The position numbers and the translations under genes were made by a program. Below are positions 33,553 to 44,770 of a stretch of 64,000 bases of DNA, piece by piece. Positions within the stretch are counted from its first letter, which is position 1; every line of letters starts with the position of its first letter. The notes under the pieces were generated by a model that was given only the letters and a program-made list of their open reading frames with translations, searched no databases and was not told where the DNA came from. Source of the stretch: Apricaphanius iberus (taxonomy: Eukaryota; Chordata; Actinopteri; Cyprinodontiformes; Aphaniidae); contig JAPXFQ010000911.1 in the NCBI GenBank assembly GCA_028564705.1, positions 248,001-312,000 on the forward strand. The letters run 5' to 3'.

Positions 33553-35235
33553 TAAACCCCTGGCAAAAAGTATGGAATCACCAGTCTTCGAGAATGCTCA
33601 TTCACTTTCTTAATGCAATAGAGAAAAGGCGAAACACAAACATGCAACAAAACTCAGATTTTTCAAAAGAGGCATCTTCCTGGCTTTTAGAAACAGTACA
33701 ATAAATGAACAGAAACTCAAGTGGGAATAAATTGCAAGTGTTTCTTTGGAATAAGGGGCTAGAAACAAATATGGAATCACTCATTCCTGAGGAAAAAAGT
33801 TTGGAATCACCCATTAGAATCACCCAATTATTTCCCATTTTCTACACCATCACCTGCAACTCGTTATGTCTATGGATTGGTCTACATTTAAAAAGGAGTG
33901 TTCACAACTTGGAGAGTTGTTGCAGCAAAGTAATGGGCAGGAATCATGGCTCCAAAACCAGAGCTGTCAATTGAAACAAAGGAGAGAATTATCCAACTTC
34001 TGTAAGAAGTTAAAACCTCAATAAATGTTGCAAAGGATGTTGGTTGTTCTCAGTCAGCTGTGTCAAGTATCAACAACATGGGAAGATTGTCAAAGGCAAG
34101 CGTAGTGGTAGACCAAGGAAGAAGTCTATGCCACAGGACCGAAAACTTAAAGCATTATGTTTGGAAAAACCAAAAATGCACAGCAAAACAAATGCGTAAC
34201 AAATGGGCACAAACTGGAGCAAGAGTCTGTGACCGAACTGTTAGGAACCGTCGAGCAGTGATGGGATTTTCCTAAAGAAAAGCCAAAAGAAAGCCAATGT
34301 TAACTTACAAACATAAGAAAGCTAGACTTCAATGGGCCAAGGAAAGGCAATCATGGACTGTAGATGACTAGATTAAGGTCATCTTCACGGATGAATCACG
34401 AATCTGCATTGGACAAGGGGATGATGCTGGAACTTTTGTTTGATCCCAAATACATGTATAAAGACAACTGCCTGAAGAAAACATGCACATTTCCACTGGC
34501 TGTTATGATATGGGGCTGCATGTCAGGTAAAGGTCCTGGAGAGATGGTTGTCATTAAATGTTCAGTAAATGCACAAGTTTACATCAGGATTTTGGAGACC
34601 TATCTTATTGCATCTATTGAAAGGATGTTTGGGGATGAGGACATCATTTTCCAAGACGATAATGCATCATACCATAGAGCCAAAACTGTTAAAACTTTCC
34701 TTGAAGAGAGATAAATAAGGTCCATGGCATGGCCTGCAAATAGCCCGGATTTCAATTCGATTTAAAATATGTGGTGGAAATTGGTCTATGACAAAGCTCC
34801 CACATGCAAAGCGGATCTGACAACATCCATCAGACAAAGTTGGAGCCAGATTGATGACTACTGTTAATCACTTGTTGAGTCCATGCCTCAGAGACTCAAG
34901 GCTGTAATCAAAGCCAGGGGTGGTGCCACAAAGTACTAGTTGGTGGTTTTAGTTGTTTCTTTTTTTGTTTATTCTTTGTGATTCCATATTTTTTTCCTCA
35001 GGAATGAGTGATTCCATATTTGTTTCCAGCCCCTTATTCCAAAGAAACACTTGCAATTTATTGCCACTTGACTTTCTGTTCATTTCTTGTACTGTTTCTA
35101 AAAGCCAGGAAGATGCCCTTTTGAGAAATCTGAGTTTTGTGGCATGTTTGTGTTTTGCCTTTTCTCTATTGCATTAAAAAAGTGAATGAGGATTCTCGAA
35201 GACTGGTGATTCCATACTTTTTGCCAGGGGTTGTA
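33553..35235 (+). mobile_element. Tc1-like transposon (Tc1-A) with long inverted ends
   Basis: Ends mirror each other: 'cccctggcaaaaagtatgga' at the left (33557) and 'tccatactttttgccagggg' at the right (to 35230). The mirrored arms are about 250 bp long and contain inner direct copies of 'tatggaatcac', so it has the IR/DR layout of some Tc1 elements. TA dinucleotides sit at both limits (33553, 35234). The element is about 1.7 kb, the expected size. The arms differ by only a few substitutions and small indels, so it is not very old. Confidence 0.88.
33946..34939 (+). pseudogene. Tc1 transposase, broken; catalytic Glu codon is a stop
   Basis: ATG 33946 opens with MAPKPELSIETKERIIQLL and then a stop (TAA about 34003) where the helix-turn-helix continues as VAKDVGCSQSAVSSI. 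The C-terminal half carries the DDE core: first Asp in IFTDES (34390), second Asp in FQDDNASYHRA (about 34651-34683), and the third position in SPDFNSI-stop-NMWW, where the family has Glu; the codon is TAA at 34763-34765, one base from GAA. Other stops and frameshifts (about 34275, 34369, 34440) make it inactive. The length from ATG to the final TAG at 34937 fits a normal 330-340 residue transposase. Confidence 0.85.
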
Positions 35236-35489
35236 GTGCGTAAAGGATTTTGGATCTGTTTTGTCTTCTATGAGCACCCCGTTACTTACTAGGGCTGGAT
35301 CACAGACCATTGCTTTTTGGATTGTGAACACCTGACTCCTCCATCGTTTCTGGTTATCAGCATGCAGAGTCTCACCTATCTATTTGGTCCAGCAAGTGAA
35401 AAAATCCCTGGTAAATGAACAAAATGCCTTCCTTTGCAGTTAAGTCAATATAAATAAATTCAATTTGAATTAAATTATTTATGTTAATT

Positions 35490-36260
35490 AATTTAGTTTA
35501 TTTATATAGCTCCAGATAACAACAGATGTCATCTCAAGGCAATTTACAAGAGGAGTCATTTCAATTTCAATACAAGCATTCCAATCAGTTCAAAAAGTTT
35601 TCTATTTAAGGAATCCTAGCAGGTTGTATCGAGTAATTAAAGTGAGGGTGGGCCCTGTACAAGCATATTTCAACCACAGCTGTCCTCTCAGCAATCCCTC
35701 ATCATGAGCAAGCATGTAGAAGTTGTGAAGAGGAAAAACTCCTTTTTAAAAAGAAGAAATCTCCAAGAGAACCTGGTTCAGTACAAACGTCCATCCGTCA
35801 CGACCGTGTGGGGGTTTGAGAAGACAGAGCAGACACAGATAGAACAAAAGGAACAGATGTAAGAGTAATTTATATACTAAAGAAAGTAAAACATTGATAA
35901 CAGGACATGGAACATGTTCAGTCACTGGGAGCACCCTACGATTCGAGAGAGCGTAGCTGAGCAGGATACCAAACCAAGTGAAGCTTCTATGGAGAGCACA
36001 AACGTTGAGAGAAAACACGCATAACAGCCAAAATAACAGCAAAAACACATATGAAGAGTAGTGGAAGAGAAAAGTAAAATAGTGAAGAAAAGTGGTCAGT
36101 CATCACCATCACCAAGGAGGATACAAGTTTGTTGTGGTCCAATGCTCCTTGGATAAGTTCCTGGGAAACCACCTTTACTGGGTAATCACTTACTGTACAT
36201 CCAGACCCTGCAGCATTCTGATGCTGCAGGGTCTGGTGGCAGATCCAAAAGAGAAGCACT
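35490..36260 (-). mobile_element. L2-like LINE 3' end, second subfamily
   Basis: 'agtttatttatatagctcca' and 'gatgtcatctcaaggcaatt' mark the reversed 3' end. The following 'caatccctcatcatgagcaa' and 'aaaaactcctttttaaaaag' blocks parallel the reversed 3' UTR of copy B (26080-26150), and 35890-36110 parallels 14340-14530. No RT frame is left. A perfect 15-bp inverted repeat lies at 36201-36236. Confidence 0.65.
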
Positions 36261-36827
36261 GTTACTGGGTGTTGGTTTGAGTTGGGTCTGATTCATATTT
36301 AAACCATTACATTATCTTCTAATAATTGTCCAATCACTCTAGGTAAACCTAAATACAGATCTCTCAATGTTTAAAGGTAAGAGCAACTTTCTAAACACTA
36401 ACTCTACACAGAGCAGTAATAAAGCTTGTTAAAACAAGAGAGCAAAAAGTAATCAACAATGTCAACACAGCTTTGAGGGCATACAGTGCTCAGCATAAAT
36501 TAGTACACCCCACTACATTTGTCAGAAAACCTTTAGTTTCCTTTCAGAATCAACATTTTCTATGAGATACTATAAAATACTCCCTCAAATCTAGGCCACT
36601 GATTACAAACAAGATTTGTTAGTTTGCACACACAAAAAACAGTGATTTTCCTAACAAATTCATTCAAGCCCTTGTTGCAAAAGGAGAAAAGCCACACTTA
36701 AAACTACAAAATTCTAATTAAAAGGCATTCAACCACAGGTGAGTCTAATGATTAATTTAAGAGGTGTCCAGCAGAGAGGTGACTATAGCAGGGCATTACT
36801 GAACAAAGAAAAGTCCTTTCCATTTCA

Positions 36828-37475
36828 TGATGTCAGCAATGGCTCCCCATGGAAGATAAATGTCATAAAATCTGAAAAAGGAAATAATTTCTTTACAACA
36901 AAATAGTGAGGTCTACAAGAGGGCTACTGTAGCAAAAGTTATCCAAAAATTTGAGAAAGATGGAAGTGCAACCATCTTACAGAGACGTCCTGGCCGTCCA
37001 CGGAAGTTAACATCTCGACAGGAGCGTCTTCTGACGACAAGAGTTGAAGAAAATCACCATGCAAGTTCACTGCAGTTAGGTAAAGCAACAGAAAGCCAAA
37101 CTGGAGGGACCGTTTCCCGTGAAAATATACGACACACACTGCAGAGGAATGGCATGCATGGGTATCGTCCATGACGGAAGTATCTCCTAAAGCCCATGCA
37201 CAAAAAGCACACCTAGAATTTGCTAGGGCCCAACCTGAAAAAGATGAAGACTACTGGGACTCTATACTCTGGAGTGATGAGACAAAGATCATTGTTTTGG
37301 AACTAATAGTTTAAAAACTGTATGGTGTCGTAAAGGTGAGGATTTCATAGAAAAATGCAAGGTGCCTACAGTAAAACACGGTGGTGGCAGTGTCCTTATG
37401 TGGGGCTACATGAGTGCTGCTGGTGTTGGGGAGCTGTATTTCATTGATGGTATCATGAACTCAGCAATGTACTGC
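36828..37475 (+). pseudogene. Tc1-B transposase, N-terminal part
   Basis: The frame fragments include a paired-like/HTH linker (QRRPGRPRKLTSRQERLL), RHTLQRNGMHGYRP and the first catalytic Asp in LWSDETKI (about 37268-37291), followed by KVPTVKHGGGSVLMWG. Stops (TGA about 37171, TAA about 37312) and shifts break it. It ends at the hAT insertion point within the block for 'GIMNS..Y'. Confidence 0.8.
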
Positions 37476-37905
37476 TTTATACTCAGTGTTGGGTAGAATA
37501 CTTTGTAAATGTATTTAGTTACAGAATACTGAATACCTGCTTTGAAATGCATTTTGTAACGTATTCTGTTACTTTGCAGAATCCTGGTATTGTATTCTAA
37601 ATACTTGTAATAGTTACCCTTAAAAACAGCAGTTAACCCTCTAAGCAATATTACGCAATATTACGACAAGCAACATTGCTGTATAAAAAAAACAGGCTGT
37701 ATCTATGAATGTGGTGCCGAATCTTGTTACTACTTTTTACCAGGAGTTAGCGGACATGTGTGCCTGTAATCTGAGCAGCATTTGTGGGCGTGGTTATATT
37801 CAAAGTTATATAGTAAAACGAGTTTGTAAAACACCCTCGTGGCGAAGCAGTGGCAGTAGTGCAGAGCGAGAGCAGAGAGAAAGCATATTTTTCCTTTTAC
37901 TCACG

Positions 37906-38332
37906 ATGCTGAGAGGTCGGATTACTGTTGACGAAGAACTTCGTCAGGTACTGGCTGACTCCGATTCCGAGGAGGAAGACATACAGTTGTCCAATGAAGC
38001 AGAAACTGACGTTAGTAGTTATGGCGAGTCAGCGCGCCAGAGTCCACAATCAGCACAACGTATAGCGGATGCTTCACCTCAGTGTGGCTGCGGTGGAAGC
38101 TTTCTGCGAACGCCAAGCAGGGGACATGGTCGAGGTGGCAGGGGGGCTAATAAAACAGCACATATGGGTGAATCTAGTGGGGATGAAAACAACCGCGGTT
38201 TTCGTGGCAGACACGGGAGAAGCCGCACGAAAAAACACACTGCTAAATGGTGGAGGTGGAGTTCACTGCCGCACCGTAAATCAGGGCAGCGATGATGATG
38301 GCTGGCACTTCTTGAGAGAGGAGGAAAGCTAG
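37906..38332 (+). pseudogene. piggyBac transposase N-terminal region
   Basis: From ATG 37906 the protein reads MLRGRITVDEELRQVL and then an acidic stretch DSDSEEED, as is usual at the start of piggyBac transposases. It goes on Ser/Arg/Gly-rich to 38295. A frameshift near 38250 moves the likely continuation (SDDDGWHFLREEE) into the next frame, ending at TAG 38330. The frame upstream of 37906 is open, but the ATG after the 'ctcacg' leader seems the natural start. Not functional. Confidence 0.7.
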
Positions 38333-38335
38333 CGG

Positions 38336-41242
38336 ATGGACGCCTCTGTACTTCGCTCCCTAGTACTTGTTACAATTTTACTTTTTTGCGTAGTTTTCTG
38401 CACTACCTCTGCTATTAAAATGAGCAGAGATGATATCTTACAAATAGGGCTATCCAGTGCCGGACTTTTTTCACCGGTTTTTAATCAACCAGACTGCTTT
38501 ATGGAGATTCTGACTGGAGAAGCAGCAGCGCTCTGTGGATTTAGACGGAGACGTCGACGAGGGAAACGAGCTGGTGTGCTAGTTAAGTTGCGACAGCGGG
38601 GATTATGCACCGCTCTCCCATCCATACACCTGGGGAACGTCCGCTCTCTGCCTAACAAAATGGATGAATTGCTCCTTCTCCTATCAAAGAACTCCGACTT
38701 TCGTCGTTCTGCCGCCTTTTGCTTCACTGAAACCTGGTCCAGTGAACACATCCCAGACAGCGCACTACAGCTGCCGCGCTTCCAGCTGTTCCGAGTGGAC
38801 CGCTGCGCGGAACTGTCTGGGAAGTCAAAGGGAGGAGGAACATGCTTCTACATAAACGAAGGTTGGTGTACAGATGTCACAGTGTTAAAGAAGACATGCA
38901 GCCCACACCTAGAGTCTTTTTTCATAAACTGTAAACCATTTCATTCACCGTGGGAGTTGGCCTCGTTTGTGTTGGTCGCTGTATACATTCCACCGCAGGC
39001 GTGTGTAATGGAGGCGTTACATCACCTCGCCGACCAGATAACAGACGTGGAGAAAACTCACCCGGACTCTCTGCTAATCATTCTCTGGGATTTTAATAGA
39101 GCAAATCTCAAACTTGAACTGCCTAAATATAGACAACACGTGACGTGTCCCACCAGGGACATGAACACTTTAGACCACTGCTACACCACAATAAAGAATG
39201 CATATCGCTCTGTCCCCCGTGCTGCTTTGGGACTTTCTGACCACTGCCTGGTCCACCTCATCCCATCTTACAAGCAGAAGCTGAAATCTGCTAAGCCTGT
39301 AGTAAGAACTGTGAAGAGATGGACAGATGAGTCAAAGATGCAGTTACAGGCCTGCTTTGACTGCACTGATTGGAGCGTCTTTGAAGCAGCAGCCTCAGAC
39401 CTGGACGAACTGACTGACACTGTGACATCTTACATCAGCTTTTGTGAGGACATGTGTGTGCACGTTCAACAATAACAAACCATGGTTCTATGCAGAACTG
39501 AGACGGCTACGCCAGGACAAGGAGGAGGCCTACAGGAGTGGGGATCGGTACCTGTACAAGCAGGCCAGGAACAAGCTGACAAAGGAGATCAAGGCAGCAA
39601 AAAGGAACTACAGTGCAAAGCTGGAGGAGCGTTTTTCTGCCAACGACTCTTCTGCAGTTTGGAAGGGCCTGCAGACCATTACCAACTACAGGAGACTATC
39701 CCCCCACCCTGTGGGGAGCCCCCGCCTGGCTGAGGACCTCAATGACTTTTTCTCCAGGTTTGAAACAACGTTCACACCTTCCACCTCCCCCACCATCTCC
39801 ATCACAGAAGGCCTAGCATCACCCCAAACCATCCCCATACCTGACCCACTGCCTGCGCTGAGGATCTGTGAACAGGATGTGCGCCTACTATTTCAGAGAC
39901 AGAGGATTAAGAAGGCATCAGGTCCTGATGGAGTGTCTCCATCCTGTCTGAAAGTCTGTGCTGACCAGCTGGCTCCCATCTTCACTCAGATCTTCAATAA
40001 CTCCCTGGAGCTGTGTGAGGTCCCCTCCTGCCTCAAACGCTCCACCATCATCCCGGTTCCCAAGAAGTCCCCTGTCACAGGATTAAATGACTACAGACCA
40101 GTTGCCCTGACATCTGTGGTCATGAAATCCTTTGAGCGACTGGTGCTGTCCCACCTGAAGGAAATCACGGATCCCCTGCTAGACCCCCTGCAGTTCGCCT
40201 ATAGAGCAAACAGGTCAGTGGATGATGCAGTCAACATGGCTCTCCACTACATCCTGCAACACCTAGACTCTGCAGGTACCTACGCTCGGGTCCTGTTTGT
40301 GGACTTCAGCTCTGCATTTAACACCATCGTCCCAGAGCTCCTCCACCAAAAACTGTCCCAGCTCACCGTGCCTCCCTCCACCTGTCAGTGGATTACCAGT
40401 TTCCTGACTGACAGGAGGCAGCAGGTGAAACTGGGTAACTTCATATCCAGCACCCGGTCCCTCAGCATCGGCGCCCCCCAGGGATGTGTTCTCTCCCCAC
40501 TGCTTTTCTCCCTTTACACCACTGATTGCACGTCAAGAGACCCTTCTGTGAAACTCCTGAAGTTTGCAGATGACACCACCGTCATTGGACTCATCCGTGA
40601 CGGCGACGAGTCTGCATACAGAAGGGAGGTGGAACAGCTGGTCCTCTGGTGCAGTCAGAACCACCTGGAGCTAAACCCGCTCAAAACTGTGGAGATGACA
40701 GTGGACTTCAGGAAGAGACCCCCATCAACATCTCCTCTCATAATCACCAACAGGCCAGTCCCCACAGTGGAGTCTTTCAGGTTCCTAGGATCCACCATCA
40801 CACGGGACCTGAAGTCGACCTCCCACATAGATTCTATAAGGAAGAAGGCCCAGCAAAGGCTGTACTTTCTGTGTCAGCTCAGAAAGTTCAACCTGCCTCA
40901 GGAACCGCTGACCATATTCTACACAGCAATAGTCCAGTCTGTCCTGACCTCATCCATCTCTATCTGGTTCGGATCTGCCACCAGGCAAGACAAGGACTGA
41001 CTGCAGAGAACAGTCAGGTCCTCAGAGAGGATCATAGGTACTGATCTTCCCTCCATTGAGGACCTATTCCGGGCCAGGGTCAGGAAGCGGGCCTGAAAAA
41101 TCACCACTCACCCCTCACACCCTGGCCACAACCTGTTTATGTTCTTCCCCTCTGGCCGGCGTTACAGAGCGCTGTACGCCAAAACCACCCGACACAAGAA
41201 CAGTTTCTTCCCCCAGGCTGTCGCTCTGATGAACTCGGAATA
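38336..41242 (+). pseudogene. Rex1-like ORF (endonuclease and reverse transcriptase), frameshifted
   Basis: Two overlapping frames (38336-39475 and 39444-41000) join at a frameshift near 39460. The start is hydrophobic (about residues 6-26: LRSLVLVTILLFCVVFCTTS). Endonuclease: LGNVRSLPNK, CFTETW, then ILWDFNR where the family has GDFN (so the Gly is Trp), and GLSDHCLVHL. RT: motif A LFVDFSSAFNTI (residues 284-295 of the second frame), motif B GAPQGCVLSPLLF (343-355), FADD (374-377). Stops at 40998-41000 and 41094-41096 are both TGA where the context suggests CGA, i.e. CpG decay. The reading ends at TAG 41240 after FFPQAVALMNSE. Confidence 0.85.
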
Positions 41243-41475
41243 GTCACAGAGTGTGAGTCCATTCACATGAACAATAAACTAAAACTCTGCACTGCTGTAT
41301 ATACTCACTGTACAATAACCCCGGTTTGGTGTATATATTATCCTTTATTATTTATTTGTATTTATTTTTATTTCCTATTTTATTTCACTTATTTAAGTTC
41401 TGTACTGGAGAGAAAAGTTGCGGGAGTCAAATTCCTTGTATGTGTCATACTTGGCCATTAAAGTTGATTCTAAAG
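38336..41475 (+). mobile_element. Rex1-like LINE, copy 1, inside piggyBac element
   Basis: Starts about at the ORF ATG (the 5' UTR is missing) and ends with 'ggccattaaagttgattcta' 'aagctgattctgatctg', a Rex1-type tail with GATTCT units. The RT contains the block 'ttcagctctgcatttaacac' (FSSAFNT), which is the conserved Rex1 region. It divides the piggyBac transposase gene. A target duplication could not be made out. Confidence 0.8.
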
Positions 41476-41624
41476 CTGATTCTGATCTGACAAATTCGGA
41501 GCCCATGGATTTCATCTCTCTTTTTCTAAATGATCAATTCTGGAGCCTCATCACCAATGAATCTAACAGATATGCCCACCAGTTTTTTGAAATGGAAATT
41601 GATATTGATGTCACAATATGCTAA
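41476..41624 (+). pseudogene. piggyBac transposase, start of the DDE domain
   Basis: SEPMDFISLFLNDQFWSLI followed by TNESNRYAHQ matches the beginning of the piggyBac DDE_Tnp_1_7 domain ('P.dfF.lfft..l...iv..TNrYa'). The frame stops at TAA 41622 and the catalytic aspartates never appear, because non-coding tandem repeats follow. Confidence 0.75.
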
Positions 41625-42070
41625 TTAGATGAAAATTTACTTCCAGCCCAATTTGTTCATACTGAAGATATTTCTCATTTACAGCATGTCTTTATCTCAA
41701 ACTACTTATAGTTTTATTATAGTTTTATAATATTGTCCCCACCGTGTGATGTCATAATATGCTAATTAGATTAATACTTTCACTCCCATCACAAACTTTG
41801 GATCATACTGAAGATATTTCTCACTTACAGCATGCCTTTATGTCAAACTACTTAGAAGTTATAGCCTTTTCAAACTTTGATATCAAAATTGATCATTTAC
41901 CAATACGGCCACCACCATGTGACGTCATAATATGCTAATTAGATGAATAATTTCACTCCCATCACAACCTTTAGATCTTACTGAAGATTTTTCTAATTGA
42001 CAGTATACCTCTATCTACAACCATATTAAAGCTAAAACATTTTCAATTAGTGTTATCAAAATTGAATATT
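41600..42070 (+). repeat. Three imperfect tandem units in the piggyBac 3' part
   Basis: The word 'aatatgctaattagat' recurs at about 41613, 41757 and 41928, each followed by 'tactgaagat' and 'acagcatg'/'acagtata' blocks. Unit length varies between about 140 and 175 bp. Such arrays are found near ends of non-autonomous piggyBac elements. Confidence 0.75.
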
Positions 42071-42262
42071 TTTAGAAAAAACCCCGGTGCCTAGAGGGTT
42101 AAGTCTGTTAAATGTCACAAATGCACTCGTAGTTACTCCTGCAGGAAAACAGAGGGCATATGAATGCTAAACAATAGGTACTGACGGTGAAAAATAGATA
42201 AAGTATTTTTTCCGGACAACACTGCTACCCCTCAGCGACCATCACCAACCAACCAAACACCT

Positions 42263-43174
42263 GGGCCCGTATGTCTAAATAATTTTTTTGCAAAAAGTGG
42301 CTCCTAGCGGCCAAATTCTAAGAAAATTCTCAGAGTCATGACGTGTTCTTAGAATTTCCCCTAAAAGTGACACAAAAATCCCAGTTAATATAAAAGCTAT
42401 TCCTTAAGATTCCTAGCGCTTAAGAGGGCGAGATCTGCTAAGAGCAGGGAAGAGGACTTTTAGTGGCTTAGGAGTTCCCCTAAGCAGCTGTGTTTGTATG
42501 ATATTTGTTATCAAGCCTTCATAAATAGACCATTCAGCAATCACAGACATTGATAAAAGCTGAGCCGTGTTACCCTCGTTAAGACCACACTGAGTTGTAA
42601 CGTTGCAATTTCTACTTCATTAAGGACAGCCCCTTGAGATAGGCCATGTTGTTTTCAATGGGGTCCATATGGGAATGAAAGTACAAAATATGCCAGCTAG
42701 GATATTAATATGAGCAAATAAGACACGAATCATTATTTGAACAGGGTGCAATGAGCTTAAGTTTTCACATATATTAGATTCTAATGTTAGGCTATAACCC
42801 CTACAGCTTACTATTCATTTTCCAGATATTTTCTCGAATGTGAAATATTATTTACAATTATAGTCTGCATAAGATTAGAGTGTATAATTATGTTTATTGA
42901 TTTGAGGGTACATCCTATGCTCATTATCACCAAAAGTTCATGTTCATCAAACTTGTGGGATCAACCAATCACGCCTTTTGAAATGATGACTCATACCTAG
43001 CAATGGGGTCAACCACACCTCCTCACTAAGATAGGATTTTCCATCCATTCCTTGTTCAAAGTTCACTGAAAATGTTCTGAAATCACTTCTAAGCTAAAAC
43101 TCCTGGCAAGGATTTTTTCGGTTAAGTTGGGAGCTCTCTGAGAGGATTCTCAGAATCTTTAGGGATACGGGCCC
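42263..43174. mobile_element. MITE with GGGCCCGTAT ends, inside the hAT element
   Basis: GGGCCCGTATGTCTAAA at 42263 is mirrored by 'tttagggatacgggccc' ending at 43174 (15 of 17). Just inside, 'ttctaagaaaattctcagag' on the left has a counterpart 'gaggattctcagaatc' on the right. 912 bp, no protein. The ends recall fish PIF/Harbinger-type MITEs, but I see no TWA duplication, so the class is open. Confidence 0.65.
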
Positions 43175-44366
43175 TGTTTTTTAGCAGTAATATCTATTTA
43201 CATTTTTTTTAGATTTTATATTTACTCATTTCAAATAAAGTTTAGCTTTTCATCAGCCACAGCCAATTAGGTTATTTGCGACTTTCTTTTATAAATATGG
43301 AAAGTATTGTAAACTGACATTCATTGCACTCCAAATGGAAAGCTTTTATCCTAGTAGCCATAATTTTCGGCAATCCCATCACAACATATAATCAAGCTAA
43401 CGTCATGTCAGATTCAGCCACTGTAACTATGAGAAATAACCTAACTAACATCATATAGGCCCTGTCAAATAATGGGCAAACAAAAAAAACGGTGGTAGAG
43501 GATTTTGTTTTCTTTCTGTACATTGTTGCAATGTCTTTTAATTTTGTTTTTTTGACTTTCACATACCTTGAAATGCTGGCCAGTCGGAATGCTTAATTTC
43601 TACTTTGAGGTTGACATTGTTGATGTGCGGAGGTGTAGTTTCTTGAGACCCGCCAGGAAAAGTTTACAAAAAAATGTAAGAATTTTCCCACTTGGAACCA
43701 TCACTAAACTTGGCAAAAATATTTTAGCTGGCAATACGAATATGCTGCTTCGTTCATTTAAAAACCAAATTACAGCTGCTCCAGCAATCACTGGAGTTTG
43801 CCTGCATACTTTGCTGTTTGACACCAGATGCATAAGCAGTGCAACGCTATGACTAGTGATGCCAGACTTGATCTTTACCCCCATTTTGACCACCATGGCT
43901 TTAGTCTGGCTTTTGTCAGGAATGCTTGAATGAAATCTAGCATCACTTGAAAAAACATGAATTGCGAGAGCGCGCCATTGAATACATAATTTCCCTTACT
44001 GCTAGAAGGTTTATTTGTCTGCGGTTGTGGCTTTAACTCCCCCAGCTCCGGGTCTGAAACCAAACCTGGCAACACATATTAATATTGGTGCTTGCACGTC
44101 GGGAGTGTTTCAGCCATAGGATATCTATGGTTTCTGTGGCATGTTGTTCAGGGGTATTATGTTGACTACATAACATGGAGAAACACATTGCCCAAAACTT
44201 ATATCTTCATCTTTCATGGGGAAAGTGGAAAACACACAAGTCTTCCAATGGTATTATGGAAGTAACTGTATTCTGAATACGATGTTTAAAAAAAGAAACT
44301 GTAACGGAATACAGTTACTCATAATTAATATTCTAAATACGTACCACCAGTATATGTATTCCGTAA
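43175..44366. other. Internal DNA of the hAT element
   Basis: The right-hand body of the hAT element. Two facing frames (43568-43852, +, and 43896-43600, -) show no known domain. A GC-richer patch at 43960-44100 could be a former promoter or exon. Confidence 0.5.
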
Positions 44367-44387
44367 CTACCCAACACTGTCTATACT

Positions 44388-44770
44388 GAAGGAGAAGGTG
44401 CTGCCATCACTCTGTGCACTTGGTTGTCATGCACTTTTCCAACATGAGAATGATCCAAAACCCATATCCAAAGCTATTGTTGTATTTCTGAAGAATAACA
44501 GGGTGAAGGTGATTGTATGGCCAAGTATGTCTCCTGATCTGAACCCAATCGAACATCTGTGGGGAATTCTGAGGACAACTACAAAACATGTAAAAATCAT
44601 TAAGCCCTGGTTAATGATTTTTACACAATTGCGCATTCAGGCTCTAAAAGGAGTTATTGGAGAAGAATAGTAAAAGATAGATGTTGCAATATGTCGCCAA
44701 CTTGATCATTCCATGCCTAGAAGACTTGGTGCTATCCTTAAAACTCATGGTGCTCATACAATATACTAGA
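44388..44770 (+). pseudogene. Tc1-B transposase, C-terminal part
   Basis: Resumes at 'gaaggagaaggtgctgcc'. The frame from 44398 carries the second catalytic Asp in FQHENDPKPISK and the third residue, Glu, in SPDLNPIEHLWG (about 44530-44568). So all three DDE residues survive, but on both sides of 6.9 kb of inserted DNA. A 14-bp perfect inverted repeat (44590-44624) interrupts the normal C-terminal sequence. The frame ends at TAG 44668. Confidence 0.8.

Larger units (their letters stand above)
37637..42098 (+). mobile_element. piggyBac-type element inside the hAT element, interrupted by a LINE
   Basis: TTAA at 37633-37636 and 42099-42102 flank ends CCCTCTAAGCA (37637) and TGCCTAGAGGG (to 42098), which mirror each other at 10 of 11 bases. 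TTAA targets and CCC ends define piggyBac. Parts of its transposase lie at 37906-38332 and 41476-41624. Without the LINE the element is about 1.3 kb, so the catalytic region has been lost. Confidence 0.88.
37484..44379. mobile_element. hAT-type non-autonomous element, itself interrupted
   Basis: Perfect 13-bp inverted ends: CAGTGTTGGGTAG at 37484-37496 and its reverse complement at 44367-44379. Flanks TTTATACT (37476-37483) and TCTATACT (44380-44387) form an 8-bp duplication with one mismatch, as hAT makes. The Tc1-B reading resumes right after it. After removing the piggyBac insertion and the GGGCCC-ended MITE the element is about 1.5 kb and has no transposase; frames at 43568-44075 show no known domain. 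Confidence 0.85.

Noticed and set aside
37705..38295. Host gene encoding an Arg/Gly/Ser-rich protein
   Set aside because: It lies between piggyBac ends, has the acidic start typical of that transposase, and connects across the LINE to the transposase DDE start.
41600..42070. CRISPR-like array (three regularly repeated blocks)
   Set aside because: Units are long, variable and homologous throughout, without unique spacers; this is eukaryotic transposon DNA.
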